From an uncultured Gammaproteobacteria bacterium (GTDB lineage Bacteria; Pseudomonadota; Gammaproteobacteria; CAMYKB01): a stretch of DNA of 64,000 bases. Shown piece after piece: positions 9,341-20,192 of the stretch; positions within the stretch are counted from its first letter, which is position 1, and each line of letters begins with the position of its first letter. A program made the position numbers and the translations under genes. The DNA lies in contig CAMYKB010000004.1 of assembly GCA_947258875.1 (NCBI GenBank), forward strand, positions 85,029 to 149,028, given 5' to 3'. The notes beneath the pieces are model-generated. The model was given only the letters and a program-made list of their open reading frames with translations. It ran no database searches and was not told the DNA's origin.

Positions 9341-10411
9341 TTATGTTTCACTGAGATGCTGGTTCAGGGCCCATTGCACATGTTCCCTCACCAACTCTGA
9401 ATTGTCATCCTTCCTCTTAACAAGCGCAGCTATCACCTGTTCTGTTGTTGGCGCGTTGCCGAGTGCCACAGCAATATTCCTCAACCAGCATTCATGACCG
9501 ATGCGCCGAATGGCTGAACCTTCGGTGTTTTTCAGGAATGCCTGTTCATCCCAGGCAAACAGATGAATCAGTGCGGGCGCATCCAGGTTATGACGTACCG
9601 CAAAGTCGGCCAGGTCGGTAGTGTTGGCAAAACGGTTCCAGGGGCATACGAGTTGGCAGTCGTCACAACCGTAGATGCGATTGCCGATCAGGGGCCGGAA
9701 TTCTTCGGGGATAGAACTGCGCAATTCGATGGTGTGGTAAGAGATGCAACGCCGTGCATCAAGTGTGTACGGAGCGATGATTGCCTGGGTCGGACAGATG
9801 TCGATACAGGCCTGGCAATCACCGCAATGATTATCTACCGGGCTGTCTACCGGTAGTGGCAGGTCAGTGTACAATTCACCGAGGAAAAACCAAGAGCCTG
9901 CGTCGCGATGCAGTAGGTTGCTGTGTTTGCCAATCCAGCCCAGTCCGGCTTTAGCGGCGATGCCTTTTTCTAGCACCGGTGCGCTGTCGACAAAGGCGCG
10001 GTAGCCAAAATCACCGACGATTTCTGCGATACGATCCGCCAGCTTTTGCAGGCGGTTGCGCATCACCTTATGGTAGTCACGGCCCAGCGCATAGCGGGAG
10101 ATATAACCCAGTTGCAGGTCGTCGAGTATAGCGTCAGGTTTCTTTCCGTCGGGCGCCAGATAATCCATACGTAGTGAGATAATGCGCAGGGTACCTGGCA
10201 CAAGTTCGGCCGGGCGGCTGCGCTTGATGCCATGCCGCTGCATATATTCCATATCTCCATGATACTGTCGTGCCAACCAATTGAGTAAATGTGTTTCGTG
10301 CTTACCCAGGTCGGTATCGGTAATGCCGGTTTTCTGGAAGCCGAGTTCTTGCCCCCATTGTTTTATTTGCAGGGCGAGGTGATGCAGGTCTGGCGAGCTT
10401 GGTGCATTCAT
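9341..10411 (-). CDS. queG: Epoxyqueuosine reductase
   Basis: QueG reduces epoxyqueuosine to queuosine in tRNA anticodons, the last step of Q synthesis, using cobalamin and two 4Fe-4S clusters. The 356-residue protein shows the ferredoxin-like cysteine sets CGDCQACIDICP and YGCDDCQLVCPWN, plus a HEAT-like C-terminal segment ending in REHVQWAL. YISRYALGRDYHKVMR is the characteristic N-terminal block. It diverges from the nnr gene with an intervening gap of about 60-90 bases, a frequent proteobacterial arrangement. Confidence 0.95.
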   Translation of the reverse strand: MNAPSSPDLHHLALQIKQWGQELGFQKTGITDTDLGKHETHLLNWLARQYHGDMEYMQRHGIKRSRPAELVPGTLRIISLRMDYLAPDGKKPDAILDDLQLGYISRYALGRDYHKVMRNRLQKLADRIAEIVGDFGYRAFVDSAPVLEKGIAAKAGLGWIGKHSNLLHRDAGSWFFLGELYTDLPLPVDSPVDNHCGDCQACIDICPTQAIIAPYTLDARRCISYHTIELRSSIPEEFRPLIGNRIYGCDDCQLVCPWNRFANTTDLADFAVRHNLDAPALIHLFAWDEQAFLKNTEGSAIRRIGHECWLRNIAVALGNAPTTEQVIAALVKRKDDNSELVREHVQWALNQHLSET

Positions 10412-10470
10412 GCGCTCATTCTAAGCTGCATACGCTGTCGCAACCATAGTGGTGACGCCAGAAGACGAGA

Positions 10471-11976
10471 GTGTGCAGGCGGGCTATGTATAATGTGATG
10501 ATGTCGGAGGTAGCCAACAAGCTGTATCGCGCCGCACAAGTGCGGGAATTTGATCGCCTTGCAATCGATGTGCATGGCATCCCGGGTTATATGCTGATGC
10601 AGCGCGCTGGTAGCTCAGCCTTCGAGTTGATTCAGCAGTGCTGGCCGCAGACGGAGCGCCTTCTGGTCATGGCAGGTACCGGCAATAACGGGGGTGATGG
10701 ATACGTGGTTGCCCACCTGGCGCAGCAAGCTGGTCTGGTGACGCAGGTGATACAACTCGGTGAAGCAGAAAAGATCCGCGGTGACGCACTGCAGGCGCGC
10801 GAAGCGTATTTAGCTGTCGGTGGTGAAGTGCAGGCCTATGACAATAAGGCGTTACCAGCCGCAGATCTTATCGTTGATGCGCTGCTGGGTACCGGTCTCG
10901 AGCGTGAGCTTGAAGGCCTGTGGCGTAATGCTATTGATGCCATCAATCATCACCCGGCAGCAAAACTGGCTATCGATATTCCGTCCGGTTTGCACAGCGA
11001 TACCGGGGTGGCGCTGCCGATAGCGATGGATGCAGATGCCACCATAACCTTTATCGGCTACAAGCAGGGATTGTTCACAGGGTATGCTGCCGATTACTGT
11101 GGTGACCTTTACTTTGACGACTTAGATGTACCTCAGGACGTCTACGACGCGCAGCAACCCGCAGCCTGTCTGACAGAACTGTCACGCTTTGAGGCGGCAT
11201 TGCAGCCACGCAGGCGCACACAGCACAAGGGCGACTTCGGGCATGTGCTTGTCATCGGCGGCGATCACGGCATGCCGGGCGCGGTGCGGCTGGCCGCCGA
11301 GGCGGCATCCCGTGTTGGTAGCGGTATGGTGACCGTGGCGACGCGTACTGCACATGTTGCAGCAATTGTGAGCGGATGTCCGTGGATCATGTGTCGTGGG
11401 ATCGATGATGTGAACACGCTACAGCCTTTGTTGCATAAAGCATCGGTGATTGCCATTGGCCCGGGTCTGGGACAGTCAACATGGAGCAGGATGTTGCTGC
11501 TTGCGGTGCTGGATTCAAATAAACCATTGGTGATGGATGCAGACGCACTCAACCTGCTGGCGCGTGACCCGCTACACAGGAGTAATTGGGTGTTGACCCC
11601 GCACCCCGGGGAAGCGGCGCGTTTGCTTGCTACCAGCAGCAAAATCATCCAACAGGATCGTTTTGGCAGTGCAGAGCAGATACAGGCGCGTTACGGTGGT
11701 GTTGCGGTACTGAAAGGTGCCGCTAGCCTGATCAGCGACGGTGAGCGACTGGCAGTGTGTGCAGCGGGCAATCCGGGCATGGCCAGCGGTGGGATGGGTG
11801 ATGTGTTGACGGGTGTCATTGCCGGGTTGCTGGCGCAGGGGTTTGGTCTGGCGGATGCGGCTGAACTGGGTGTATGCCTGCACGCAAGCGCTGCTGACCA
11901 GGCGGCGGTGATGGGTGAGCGTGGCCTGGTGGCGGCAGACCTGTTTCCGTTTCTGCGGCAGTGGGTCAATCCTTGA
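10471..11976 (+). CDS. nnr: Bifunctional NAD(P)H-hydrate epimerase / ADP-dependent NAD(P)H-hydrate dehydratase
   Basis: This enzyme repairs hydrated NAD(P)H. The N-terminal YjeF_N epimerase domain (about residues 20-230) shows [13 protein letters not shown] and DALLGTGL. The C-terminal carbohydrate-kinase-like dehydratase (about 240-500) shows [31 protein letters not shown] and [16 protein letters not shown]. The start is uncertain. A GTG at 10471 opens the frame, but ATGs at 10486, 10498 and 10501 are equally usable, and a TATAAT at 10489-10494 could place the transcript start downstream of the first ones. tsaE begins inside its 3' end. Confidence 0.94.
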   Translation: MCRRAMYNVMMSEVANKLYRAAQVREFDRLAIDVHGIPGYMLMQRAGSSAFELIQQCWPQTERLLVMAGTGNNGGDGYVVAHLAQQAGLVTQVIQLGEAEKIRGDALQAREAYLAVGGEVQAYDNKALPAADLIVDALLGTGLERELEGLWRNAIDAINHHPAAKLAIDIPSGLHSDTGVALPIAMDADATITFIGYKQGLFTGYAADYCGDLYFDDLDVPQDVYDAQQPAACLTELSRFEAALQPRRRTQHKGDFGHVLVIGGDHGMPGAVRLAAEAASRVGSGMVTVATRTAHVAAIVSGCPWIMCRGIDDVNTLQPLLHKASVIAIGPGLGQSTWSRMLLLAVLDSNKPLVMDADALNLLARDPLHRSNWVLTPHPGEAARLLATSSKIIQQDRFGSAEQIQARYGGVAVLKGAASLISDGERLAVCAAGNPGMASGGMGDVLTGVIAGLLAQGFGLADAAELGVCLHASAADQAAVMGERGLVAADLFPFLRQWVNP

Positions 11977-12449
11977 GTTTTGAAATAAGATCGGCAGAGG
12001 CAATGGAAGCGCTGGGTGCTGGCCTTGCCCAGGCTTGTGTGGATTGCTGTGCGCACGGCATGGTGATTTACCTGCAAGGCGAATTAGGGGCAGGCAAGAC
12101 AACACTGGTGCGGGGTTTTGTGCGTGCCAGCGGGCACAAGGGTGCTGTCAAAAGCCCGACTTATACCCTGGTTGAACCCTATGAAGACTTGTCGCCACCG
12201 ATTTATCACTTTGATCTGTATCGGCTGTCTGATCCGGAAGAGCTCGAGTTTATGGGTGTTCGTGATTACTTTGGGGCGCAAGGGGTGAGTTTGGTTGAAT
12301 GGCCGGAGCAGGGTGAGGGTGTATTGCCGCCGGCCGACCTCATTGTGCGCATCGGATATCTACAGCAGGGTCGGGATGTCGCGCTCGCCGCCGGCTCATC
12401 GGCTGGTGAGCGGGTAATACATGGACTCAAATCTCACAACTCGCTATAG
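11961..12449 (+). CDS. tsaE: tRNA threonylcarbamoyladenosine biosynthesis ATPase TsaE
   Basis: TsaE is the ATPase partner of TsaB-TsaD in making t6A37 on ANN-decoding tRNAs. The 162-residue product has the Walker [17 protein letters not shown] near residues 38-53, then [10 protein letters not shown] and HFDLYRL, which are diagnostic of the family. The start is a GTG at 11961, overlapping the nnr stop by 16 bases; an in-frame TTG at 11973 is the alternative. The nnr-tsaE-amiC-mutL-miaA-hfq order is the classical gammaproteobacterial superoperon. Confidence 0.95.
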   Translation: MGQSLSFEIRSAEAMEALGAGLAQACVDCCAHGMVIYLQGELGAGKTTLVRGFVRASGHKGAVKSPTYTLVEPYEDLSPPIYHFDLYRLSDPEELEFMGVRDYFGAQGVSLVEWPEQGEGVLPPADLIVRIGYLQQGRDVALAAGSSAGERVIHGLKSHNSL

Positions 12450-12569
12450 CTATGTGATGTATCTACATAAATTTATTGAATTTTAGCTTGCATTAGAGTA
12501 AAAATTACCACATATTTAGCAGGTATGGACACTGGCGAGCGTTTCGCTTGCTGATCAGGATGGTGAATT

Positions 12570-13922
12570 TTGGCTTATAGCGCTACACAATCTGTATATA
12601 AGAAGAACAAGCTGGCGTCTGTCCTCGGCCTGTTACTGCTTATTTTCCCGTTAATCGGCTGGTGCCAGGAGGCGGTAGTACAGAATATCCGCAGCACGGA
12701 ACAGGGTGCGGGTACCCGGCTGGTGTTTGATGTCAGTGCGCCGGTCGAGCATAGCCTGTTTACCCTCAGTGCTCCCGAGCGTGTGGTCATTGATCTTGCC
12801 AAGACCCAAATCGCACCAGCTGTTATTGATGGACTTGCCGGTAATCGATACATCAAAAACGTAAGACATGCGCGCCGCGAAGGTGGCAACCTCAGGGTTG
12901 TGCTTGACCTCGAACAGCATTTCATACCCAAGAGTTTTCTGTTACCGCCATCAGGTTCATATGGCCATCGTCTGGTGATTGATTTACACCGCTCTGCTGC
13001 AGTGGTGCAAAAGCCGGTGGTCACACGCAGCAACATCGAGAGAAAAAAATATATACCTCGTGATGTAGTGATTGCGATTGATGCCGGTCATGGTGGCAAG
13101 GATCCGGGTGCAACCGGGCGCAAAGGTACGCGTGAGAAGAATGTCGTGTTAGCCATTGCGCAGGAACTCGAAGCATTGATTAGCAGGGAACAAGGGATGC
13201 GACCATTGATGGTGCGTGACAAGGACGTTTTCCTATCTCTGCGCGACCGTATTAAACGTGCGCGCGACAACAAGGCAGATATATTTATCTCGATCCACGC
13301 AGATGCAGCCAAGGATAAACGCGCAACCGGTTCTTCAGTGTATGTACTGTCTCGAAACGGTGCCTCCAGTGAGGCGGCACGCTGGTTGGCGAAGCGCGAG
13401 AACTCAGCGGATCTAATTGGCGGCGTCAGCCTGGATGGTAAGGATAAGCTGTTGGCTTCCGTGTTGCTCGATCTCTCGCAAACAGCGACTATCGAAGACA
13501 GTGTCGATCTTGCTGATGACCTGTTGACCCAACTCAAACACGTCGGTGAAGTGAAGCATCAAAGGGTTGAACAAGCCGGGTTCGTGGTGCTGAAGTCACC
13601 TGATATTCCCTCGGTGTTGGTGGAAACGGCGTTTATCTCCAATCCGGCTGAGGAGAAGCGCCTGCGCTCCAGGGCTTATCAAAAGGCATTGGCCAAGGCG
13701 ATGCTAAAAGGCTTGCGCAGTTACTTCAAAAATAATGCGCCGCCGGGGACCATTCTTGCAAATATCAAACCTAGTCAGCACGTTATCCAGCAGGGTGAAA
13801 CCCTGTCGGGTATTGCGGCCCGTTACCAGGTCAATATCCGTTCTATACGTAGCTACAACGCCCTGAACAGCGATAAGATCAGGGCCGGCCAGATTCTAAA
13901 GATCCCGGTAATGGGTGGCTAG
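12570..13922 (+). CDS. amiC: N-acetylmuramoyl-L-alanine amidase with AMIN and LysM domains
   Basis: A periplasmic cell-wall amidase that cuts the stem peptide from muramic acid during daughter-cell separation. A signal peptide covers about residues 1-33. An AMIN domain (about 35-150) targets the septum. The Amidase_3 catalytic domain (about 165-390) shows the zinc site IDAGHGGKDPGA, the ISIHADA block, and the catalytic Glu in VLVETAFISNPAEE. A LysM domain (about 403-448) ends the protein. The start is TTG at 12570 with AGGA upstream; a TGA at 12564 in the same frame rules out a longer form. It could equally be named AmiB, since the two are close paralogues. Confidence 0.9.
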   Translation: MAYSATQSVYKKNKLASVLGLLLLIFPLIGWCQEAVVQNIRSTEQGAGTRLVFDVSAPVEHSLFTLSAPERVVIDLAKTQIAPAVIDGLAGNRYIKNVRHARREGGNLRVVLDLEQHFIPKSFLLPPSGSYGHRLVIDLHRSAAVVQKPVVTRSNIERKKYIPRDVVIAIDAGHGGKDPGATGRKGTREKNVVLAIAQELEALISREQGMRPLMVRDKDVFLSLRDRIKRARDNKADIFISIHADAAKDKRATGSSVYVLSRNGASSEAARWLAKRENSADLIGGVSLDGKDKLLASVLLDLSQTATIEDSVDLADDLLTQLKHVGEVKHQRVEQAGFVVLKSPDIPSVLVETAFISNPAEEKRLRSRAYQKALAKAMLKGLRSYFKNNAPPGTILANIKPSQHVIQQGETLSGIAARYQVNIRSIRSYNALNSDKIRAGQILKIPVMGG

Positions 13923-14087
13923 AATAACGGTTAGCCGGATTCTGTTGCGCATCATCATCTGATCACCCCCCTTATTTGTATCCAGCATCCTGATTCAGGA
14001 CAGATCTGAATAGGGTCCACGCGCCCTGCCTCGTGGTTGCGGGGTATAATGATCGTCGCACAGTTTGTTGCAGCACCTGAATTCACT

Positions 14088-14441
14088 ATGAATAAACCCC
14101 ATATCCAGACGGCCATTCCCAAGCGGCGTTACAAATACGGCGCATTTTCTGCCATTGTTCTGGGCGATATCCAAAGTGACGATCCGGTTGACTATCACTA
14201 CATCCTGGCAGTGGTAGAGGAGGGTAAATCAGACCCGCATATCTTTATTACCTCCGAGCGCAATCGTGCTAACGAAGCCGATCAGGGTTCGCATACGATG
14301 AGAGTGTTAATGCCAGGTGATACACAGGTCATTGGAGCCTCAGATCGATGGTCAGAGCTCGATTTGTTCGCCGATGATGCCTTGCAGGGTGTAGCGCAGT
14401 TATTGAACCTGGCTGATGAACAGGTCGTGCGGCTCTTATAA
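14088..14441 (+). CDS. Conserved hypothetical protein between amiC and mutL
   Basis: I do not recognise this 117-residue soluble protein. It starts MNKPHIQTAIPKRRYKYG, with a basic N-terminus, followed by a beta-rich core (FSAIVLGDIQSDDP, YHYILAVVEEG, PHIFITSER) and an acidic C-terminus ending VVRLL. There are no cysteines, membrane segments or obvious catalytic motif. The frame is open further upstream to 14037, but a TATAAT at 14045-14050 lies inside that extension, so the ATG at 14088 is preferred. Its place inside the housekeeping array suggests a routine rather than accessory role, but no function can be claimed. Confidence 0.7.
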   Translation: MNKPHIQTAIPKRRYKYGAFSAIVLGDIQSDDPVDYHYILAVVEEGKSDPHIFITSERNRANEADQGSHTMRVLMPGDTQVIGASDRWSELDLFADDALQGVAQLLNLADEQVVRLL

Positions 14442-14504
14442 TTGCTGATCCCTACATGATTACTCCACTCTGGCAGCATGCAGACGGCCATGTAGAATAG
14501 CGCC

Positions 14505-16307
14505 ATGCCGATCCTACAACTCCCCACTCAATTGATTAATCAAATCGCTGCCGGCGAGGTAGTTGAGCGCCCGGCCTCGGTGCTCAAGGAACTGCTTGAA
14601 AACAGTCTGGATGCAGGAGCCGATCGCATCGAAGTCGATGTCGAGCAGGGTGGTATCAAACGTATTCGTGTTTCTGACAACGGCTGTGGTATCCGCAAAC
14701 AGGAATTGGCGCTGGCGCTCAGCCGTCATGCCACCAGCAAGATCGCCTGCCTGGAAGACCTTGAGCATGTCATGACGCTCGGTTTCCGGGGCGAGGCAAT
14801 GCCGAGTATTGCCTCGGTATCCCGTATGAAACTGACTTCCAGTGCCACATCGGGTGAGGCGTGGTCGATTGAATCAGACGGTGGTGAACAGTTCACTGAT
14901 CCCAAACCCGCGTCGCATCCGACGGGGACCACCGTAGACGTCCACGATCTTTTTTTTAATGTGCCCGCACGGCGCAAATTTTTGCGCACTGAACGCACCG
15001 AGTTTGGGCATATCGATACCCTGTTACGCAAGCTGGCCTTGAGTCGTTTCGATGTCAGCTTGAGCCTGCGTCACAACCAGCGAGCCGTTATGCAGGTGAG
15101 GACAGCGCAATCCAGTGAGGAGCGCATCCAGCGTCTGGCGGAGCTTTGCGGTCAGCCTTTTGCGGAACAGACGGCCTATCTGGAGCATGCCGCAGCAGGC
15201 CTGAAGTTATGGGGCTGGGTCGGGCAGCCAACATTTTCACGCAGCCAGGCCGATTTACAGTACTTCTATGTCAACGGCCGCATGGTGCGCGACAAGGTCG
15301 TGACCCATGCCGTGCGGCAGGCCTATCAAGACGTGCTGTTTCACGGCCGTCACCCCGCTTATGTTTTACACCTGGAGCTCGATCCGGCGATGGTGGATGT
15401 CAATGCACATCCCACCAAACACGAAGTGCGTTTTCGCGAGAGCCGACTGGTACATGATTTCCTGTACCGCACACTCAAACAAGTGATCGCAGATCTGCGG
15501 CCAGGTGACACGCCCAATCTGGCCGAGCATCATCGCGAATTGGTGAACGAACACCCGGGTCTGCTGGCGGGTACAGCCGGTAATACTACGGCATCTTATC
15601 CCAGCGGAGTGCAGACCAGTCTGGGCATGCGTGTCAGTGATAACCCCGCAGCCTATAGCGGTTTTCACGAGATGGCGCAGGCGGCAACTCAACTCAGTGA
15701 TGGGGATATTGACACTCAGGAACTCCCACCCCTGGGTTATGCGCTGGCGCAGTTGCACGGCGTTTACATACTGGCGCAGAACCAACAGGGGCTGGTAATG
15801 GTCGATATGCATGCCGCACATGAACGCATTACTTATGAACGACTCAAGGCATCGCTGGAGGGCGAGGGGATGACATCGCAACCCTTGCTGGTGCCGCAAA
15901 GCCTGGCGGTAAGCCGTAAGGAGGCCGAGCTTGCCGAACAGCAGCGCGAACTGTTCGCCTCCCTGGGGTTTGTGCTGGATCGCCTGGCGCCGGAAAAACT
16001 GGTGATCCGTCAGGTACCCGCCTTGCTGGCAGATACTGATGTTGAGGCCCTGCTGCGTGATGTGCTGTCCGATTTGGTGGCGCAGGGATCATCGGAGCGT
16101 GTTCGCGAGGCGATCAATGAACTGCTCTCAACCATGGCCTGTCATGGTTCAATACGTGCCAACCGCAGGCTCACTATTCCCGAGATGAACGCTTTGCTGC
16201 GTGATATGGAGCATACCGAGCGCAGTGGTCAATGTAATCACGGTCGTCCGACATGGGTGCAACTCAGCATGGATCAACTGGACAAATTGTTCAAACGGGG
16301 ACAATGA
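14505..16307 (+). CDS. mutL: DNA mismatch repair protein MutL
   Basis: MutL links mismatch recognition by MutS to strand incision. The 600-residue protein has the GHKL ATPase head with [26 protein letters not shown], the DNGCGI loop, HATSKI and GFRGEA. The S5-like transducer shows [10 protein letters not shown] and HPTKHEVRF. The C-terminal dimerisation domain includes [14 protein letters not shown] and [12 protein letters not shown]. The DQHA(X)2E(X)4E endonuclease motif is not seen: the position reads [14 protein letters not shown], as in methyl-directed systems such as E. coli. The gene precedes miaA in the usual order. Confidence 0.96.
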   Translation: MPILQLPTQLINQIAAGEVVERPASVLKELLENSLDAGADRIEVDVEQGGIKRIRVSDNGCGIRKQELALALSRHATSKIACLEDLEHVMTLGFRGEAMPSIASVSRMKLTSSATSGEAWSIESDGGEQFTDPKPASHPTGTTVDVHDLFFNVPARRKFLRTERTEFGHIDTLLRKLALSRFDVSLSLRHNQRAVMQVRTAQSSEERIQRLAELCGQPFAEQTAYLEHAAAGLKLWGWVGQPTFSRSQADLQYFYVNGRMVRDKVVTHAVRQAYQDVLFHGRHPAYVLHLELDPAMVDVNAHPTKHEVRFRESRLVHDFLYRTLKQVIADLRPGDTPNLAEHHRELVNEHPGLLAGTAGNTTASYPSGVQTSLGMRVSDNPAAYSGFHEMAQAATQLSDGDIDTQELPPLGYALAQLHGVYILAQNQQGLVMVDMHAAHERITYERLKASLEGEGMTSQPLLVPQSLAVSRKEAELAEQQRELFASLGFVLDRLAPEKLVIRQVPALLADTDVEALLRDVLSDLVAQGSSERVREAINELLSTMACHGSIRANRRLTIPEMNALLRDMEHTERSGQCNHGRPTWVQLSMDQLDKLFKRGQ

Positions 16308-16350
16308 TTTTTTACTGTGGACTCAATACGCGGATCAGGCGGTAAGTGTG

Positions 16351-17283
16351 ATGGCGTATAAGCCCGTTGCAATCTGCCTCATGGGCCCGACCGCCAGCGG
16401 CAAGACCGAGCTGGCGATCGAGCTGCTAAAGCACTTGCCTTGCGAAATCATTAGCGTGGATTCGGCAATGATTTATCGCGGCATGGATATCGGTACCGCC
16501 AAACCCGATGCCGCGACACTGGCCGCGGCGCCACACCGGCTCATCGATTTTCTGGACCCGGTGGAAGCCTATTCCGCGGCCCGCTTCCGCGAGGATGCCC
16601 TGCGGGAGATGAGTGAAGTAAGTGAGGCAGGAGGAATACCCTTGCTGGTGGGAGGCACGATGCTCTATTTTCGTGCTCTGGAGCATGGCTTGTCAGAGTT
16701 GCCGGCAGCCAATCCCGAGGTGCGCGCAGAGATCGATGCGCAAGCCCAAGCGCTGGGCTGGGAGGCGTTGCATGAGCGTTTGCAAGGTATTGATCCGCAA
16801 GCAGCTTCGCGCATACATCCCAATGATCCGCAACGCCTGCAGCGCGCGCTGGAGGTGCATGAGGTCAGTGGTAAAACCTTGACGGAGCTTTGTGCGCAGC
16901 GGGATGCAGTGGAATTGCCCTACCGCTTGGTGAAACTGGCATTGATACCAGACGACAGGGCGCTGTTACGGACCAGGATCGCGCAACGATTCGAGATTAT
17001 GCTGGATCAGGGCTTGATAAATGAAGTCGAAACCCTATATCAGAGGGGTGACCTGAATCTTTCCATGCCGTCCATGCGGGCGGTAGGTTACCGGCAGGTG
17101 TGGAAGTTCCTGGCGGGCGAATTGAATGCTGAGGCGATGCAATTGGAGGCAGTAACCGCGACGCGACAGCTGGCTAAAAGGCAACTCACATGGTTGCGCA
17201 GTGAAACCGGTTTGCAGGTTATTGATGCACAAGACTATGAAATTTCAAGTGTAATCACATATCTTGAGGCTATCTTAAACTGA
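16351..17283 (+). CDS. miaA: tRNA dimethylallyltransferase
   Basis: MiaA transfers a dimethylallyl group to A37 of tRNAs that read UNN codons. From the ATG at 16351 the protein has 310 residues, the usual size. The frame stays open back to 16201 inside mutL, but that extension encodes nothing resembling the family. Motifs seen: [12 protein letters not shown] (P-loop), [37 protein letters not shown], and QRLQRALEV toward the middle. The gap to mutL is 43 bases. hfq follows 104 bases later. Confidence 0.96.
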   Translation: MAYKPVAICLMGPTASGKTELAIELLKHLPCEIISVDSAMIYRGMDIGTAKPDAATLAAAPHRLIDFLDPVEAYSAARFREDALREMSEVSEAGGIPLLVGGTMLYFRALEHGLSELPAANPEVRAEIDAQAQALGWEALHERLQGIDPQAASRIHPNDPQRLQRALEVHEVSGKTLTELCAQRDAVELPYRLVKLALIPDDRALLRTRIAQRFEIMLDQGLINEVETLYQRGDLNLSMPSMRAVGYRQVWKFLAGELNAEAMQLEAVTATRQLAKRQLTWLRSETGLQVIDAQDYEISSVITYLEAILN

Positions 17284-17387
17284 ACAAACTGCTACACTCG
17301 TTATAGAGGTACCTATAGCCACATTAAGGCTATTTAGACTACGGAAAGTACGCTACTTTGTTAGATAACAACAATTAGGAGATACCC

Positions 17388-17621
17388 ATGTCAAAAGGGC
17401 AAACGCTACAAGAACCCTTCCTTAATGCGTTGCGCAAAGAGAGAGTCCCCGTGGCGATCTATCTTGTGAATGGCATTAAGTTGCAGGGTCAGATCGATTC
17501 GTTTGATCAGTTTGTCGTGCTGTTGAAAAATACGGTTAATCAGATGGTTTATAAACACGCCATTTCCACGATCGTGCCATCGCGCCCGGTCAAGCTACCC
17601 TATGGTGAAGAAGACGAATAG
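17388..17621 (+). CDS. hfq: RNA chaperone Hfq
   Basis: Hfq is a hexameric Sm-like protein that pairs small RNAs with mRNAs. The 77-residue chain has the Sm1 block ([20 protein letters not shown]), the Gln of the proximal site, and the Sm2 signature YKHAIST followed by IVPSRPV. The C-terminal tail is short, so the extended acidic tail of E. coli Hfq is missing. TAGGAG precedes the ATG at good spacing. It stands between miaA and hflX as expected. Confidence 0.97.
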   Translation: MSKGQTLQEPFLNALRKERVPVAIYLVNGIKLQGQIDSFDQFVVLLKNTVNQMVYKHAISTIVPSRPVKLPYGEEDE

Positions 17622-17656
17622 TATGCTCAGATTTTCCGTGCCCGCAGGTAACGCTA

Positions 17657-18937
17657 TTGTTTGAACGTCATGAAAGCGGCGACCTGGCTGTACTGGTACG
17701 CGTAGGCCTCGATAACAACGCGCTCGGTGATGACCTGAGCGAGTTTGGGGAACTTGTTAAATCCGCAGGTGCCACCGTTGCCGGATGGATTACCGGTACG
17801 CGCAAGGTGCCGAATCCTAAATACTTTGTGGGCAGCGGCAAGGCCGAGGAGATTCAGCAACTGGTCGCGGCGACGGGTGCACAGCTGGTTATCTTTGATC
17901 ACAGCCTCAGTCCCAGTCAGGAACGTAACCTGGAGCGCCTGTGCAGTTGCCGGGTACTGGACCGTACCGGGCTGATTCTGGATATCTTTTCACAGCGCGC
18001 GCGTTCCTTCGAGGGCAAGTTGCAAGTCGAACTCGCCCAGCTGCGCTATATTTCCACCCGCCTGGTGCGTGGCTGGAGTCACCTTGAACGGCAAAAGGGT
18101 GGTATTGGCCTGCGCGGACCGGGTGAAACCCAGCTGGAAACTGACCGCCGCTTGATTGCAGGGCGCATGAAGCAGATCGAAAAACGCCTGCAAAAAGTGG
18201 ATCGTCAGCGCAACCAGGGACGGCAGTCACGCAAAAAGGCCGAGGTCCCTACAGTTTCACTGGTGGGTTACACCAATGCGGGTAAATCGACCCTGTTCAA
18301 TCACTTGACCGATGCCGATGTGTACTCGGCAGACCAGTTGTTTGCAACACTTGACCCAACCCTGCGCAAATTAATGCTGCCGAATAACGAGCATGTGGTA
18401 CTCGCGGATACGGTCGGGTTTATTCGTCAACTGCCGCACGATCTTGTGGCCGCCTTCCGTTCTACCCTGCAGGAAACCTGTGAAGCCGACCTGATATTAC
18501 ACGTGATTGATGCCAATGATGAACAGCATCGGGACTACGTCGAGCAAGTGGATAACGTGCTTAGCGAAATCGGTGCCAGCGATGTGCCGCAGATCCAGGT
18601 GTATAACAAAATCGACCTGCTGGGTGCAAAACCGCGTATCGAACGCAACGATCAGGGCTGCGTAACCCGGGTGTGGCTGTCTGCCGAAAGCGGGCAGGGT
18701 ATTGATTTATTGCTGCAGGCGCTGGCCGACACCTTTGCACATGAGATTGTCAGGCGATGGTTGAATCTGCCGCCACAGGCTGCCCGGGTCAGAGCCCGCC
18801 TGTTTGAAATGGGTGCGGTCGTCAGTGAGCGAATTGATGAATTGGGCGCCTCCCACCTTGAGGTCGAGATGCAGCGCCGCCGCTTTGAAGAGCTTTCAAA
18901 ACGTGAGGGATTACCCGAGCCAGCCTTATTGAATTGA
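17657..18937 (+). CDS. hflX: GTPase HflX
   Basis: HflX is a ribosome-associated GTPase that splits stalled 70S ribosomes under stress. The 426 residues include the N-terminal HflX-specific domain (about 1-190, ending in GPGETQLETDRR), then the G domain with G1 GYTNAGKSTL, G3 DTVGFIRQLP and G4 YNKIDLL. The start is a TTG at 17657 giving MFERHESGD; no ATG keeps this conserved opening. The gene is 35 bases after hfq and followed by hflKC, the standard cluster. Confidence 0.95.
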   Translation: MFERHESGDLAVLVRVGLDNNALGDDLSEFGELVKSAGATVAGWITGTRKVPNPKYFVGSGKAEEIQQLVAATGAQLVIFDHSLSPSQERNLERLCSCRVLDRTGLILDIFSQRARSFEGKLQVELAQLRYISTRLVRGWSHLERQKGGIGLRGPGETQLETDRRLIAGRMKQIEKRLQKVDRQRNQGRQSRKKAEVPTVSLVGYTNAGKSTLFNHLTDADVYSADQLFATLDPTLRKLMLPNNEHVVLADTVGFIRQLPHDLVAAFRSTLQETCEADLILHVIDANDEQHRDYVEQVDNVLSEIGASDVPQIQVYNKIDLLGAKPRIERNDQGCVTRVWLSAESGQGIDLLLQALADTFAHEIVRRWLNLPPQAARVRARLFEMGAVVSERIDELGASHLEVEMQRRRFEELSKREGLPEPALLN

Positions 18938-19038
18938 GGCCACGCTGATTTTGTAGGCTGTAATTTCCATGTAGCCTGATAGAATGACGCCCTCATAGTC
19001 CTAATATATCCAATCCAGACACTATACGGAGTTAACTA

Positions 19039-20190
19039 ATGCCCTGGAACGAACCGGGTGGGAACCAGAAAGATCCTTGGGGTAAACGCCCTGCTGAGAA
19101 AGGTCCACCAAACCTCGATGAATTATTACGTAAATTTACCGGCCGTTTCGGTGGACTGTTGGGTGGTAAATCGGGTAGCGGGAACGGTAAATCCGGTTCG
19201 ATCGGACTAATCCTCCTGCTGCTGGTCGCTGTCATAGTCTGGCTGGCGACAGGTTTTTATACCGTAGGATCAGACGAGCGCGGCGTTGTGTTGCGCTTTG
19301 GCAAGTATGAGGGGTTGACTGAAGCAGGGTTGCACTGGCGTTTCCCGTATCCTGTTGATGCTATCGAAATTGTCAATGTCGAAAACGTGCGGACCTCGCA
19401 AACCAAGACCCGTATGCTGACCCAGGACGAGAATATCGTAGAAGTGGAAGTGGCGGTGCAATACCGCGTTAAAGACGCTGCTGATTACGTGTTTAACGTG
19501 CGTAATCCCGACGACACCACGAATCAGTCCGCGGGTACCCTGTTCCAGGTCATGGAGAGCGCGTTACGTCAGTCGGTCGGTAAAAACAAGATCGATTTTA
19601 TTCTTTTCGAAGGCCGAGCCGAAGTCGCAGCGAACACCAAATCGCTAATGCAAAAGACACTCGATGAGTACAAAACCGGCCTGGATGTGACTACTGTCAA
19701 CCTGCAGCAGGCGCAGCCACCGGAAGATGTGCAAAGTGCTTTCGATGATGTCACCAAGTCACGTGAAGATAATGTGCGGTTTGTAAATCTTGCCGAGGCC
19801 TATGCGAACTCTATTGTTCCACAGGCGCGTGGTGAAGCCGCGCGGTTGATGCAGGAGGCCGAGGCCTATAAGGAGCAGGTCATCGCCGAATCGGTGGGTG
19901 AGACCTCGCGTTTCAGCCAGCTGTTGGTGGAGTATGAGAAGGCACCGGATGTGACGCGCCAGCGTCTCTACCTGCAGTCTATGGAATCCGTACTCGGAAG
20001 AAGTAGCAAGGTGGTAATTGACGCCGAGGGTGGTAATAGCCTCATGTATCTACCGCTCGATAAGTTAATCCAGAAACAGGATTTGTCGGGCCAATCGTCG
20101 ACACAGCAGGAAATGACAGGATCCTCGGGGCAGAGTCCCAATACGCGTAGCGAGCGTTCGGGACGTACTGGAACCAGGGAGGGCCGCTAA
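19039..20190 (+). CDS. hflK: FtsH protease modulator HflK
   Basis: HflK forms with HflC a large membrane-bound assembly around the FtsH protease. The 383-residue chain begins with the typical glycine-rich, proline-containing MPWNEPGGNQKDPWGK leader. A single transmembrane helix (about 55-77) follows, then a periplasmic SPFH/band 7 domain starting YTVGSDERGVVLRFGKY, and an alanine- and glutamate-rich helix including RGEAARLMQEAEAY. The C-terminal tail is Ser/Gly/Arg-rich and low complexity. Only two bases separate it from hflC. Confidence 0.95.
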   Translation: MPWNEPGGNQKDPWGKRPAEKGPPNLDELLRKFTGRFGGLLGGKSGSGNGKSGSIGLILLLLVAVIVWLATGFYTVGSDERGVVLRFGKYEGLTEAGLHWRFPYPVDAIEIVNVENVRTSQTKTRMLTQDENIVEVEVAVQYRVKDAADYVFNVRNPDDTTNQSAGTLFQVMESALRQSVGKNKIDFILFEGRAEVAANTKSLMQKTLDEYKTGLDVTTVNLQQAQPPEDVQSAFDDVTKSREDNVRFVNLAEAYANSIVPQARGEAARLMQEAEAYKEQVIAESVGETSRFSQLLVEYEKAPDVTRQRLYLQSMESVLGRSSKVVIDAEGGNSLMYLPLDKLIQKQDLSGQSSTQQEMTGSSGQSPNTRSERSGRTGTREGR

Positions 20191-20192
20191 TT

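Noticed and set aside
16201..16350. A longer miaA start inside mutL
   Set aside because: The extension runs antithetically through the conserved mutL C-terminus in another frame and encodes nothing like MiaA; ATG 16351 fits the family.
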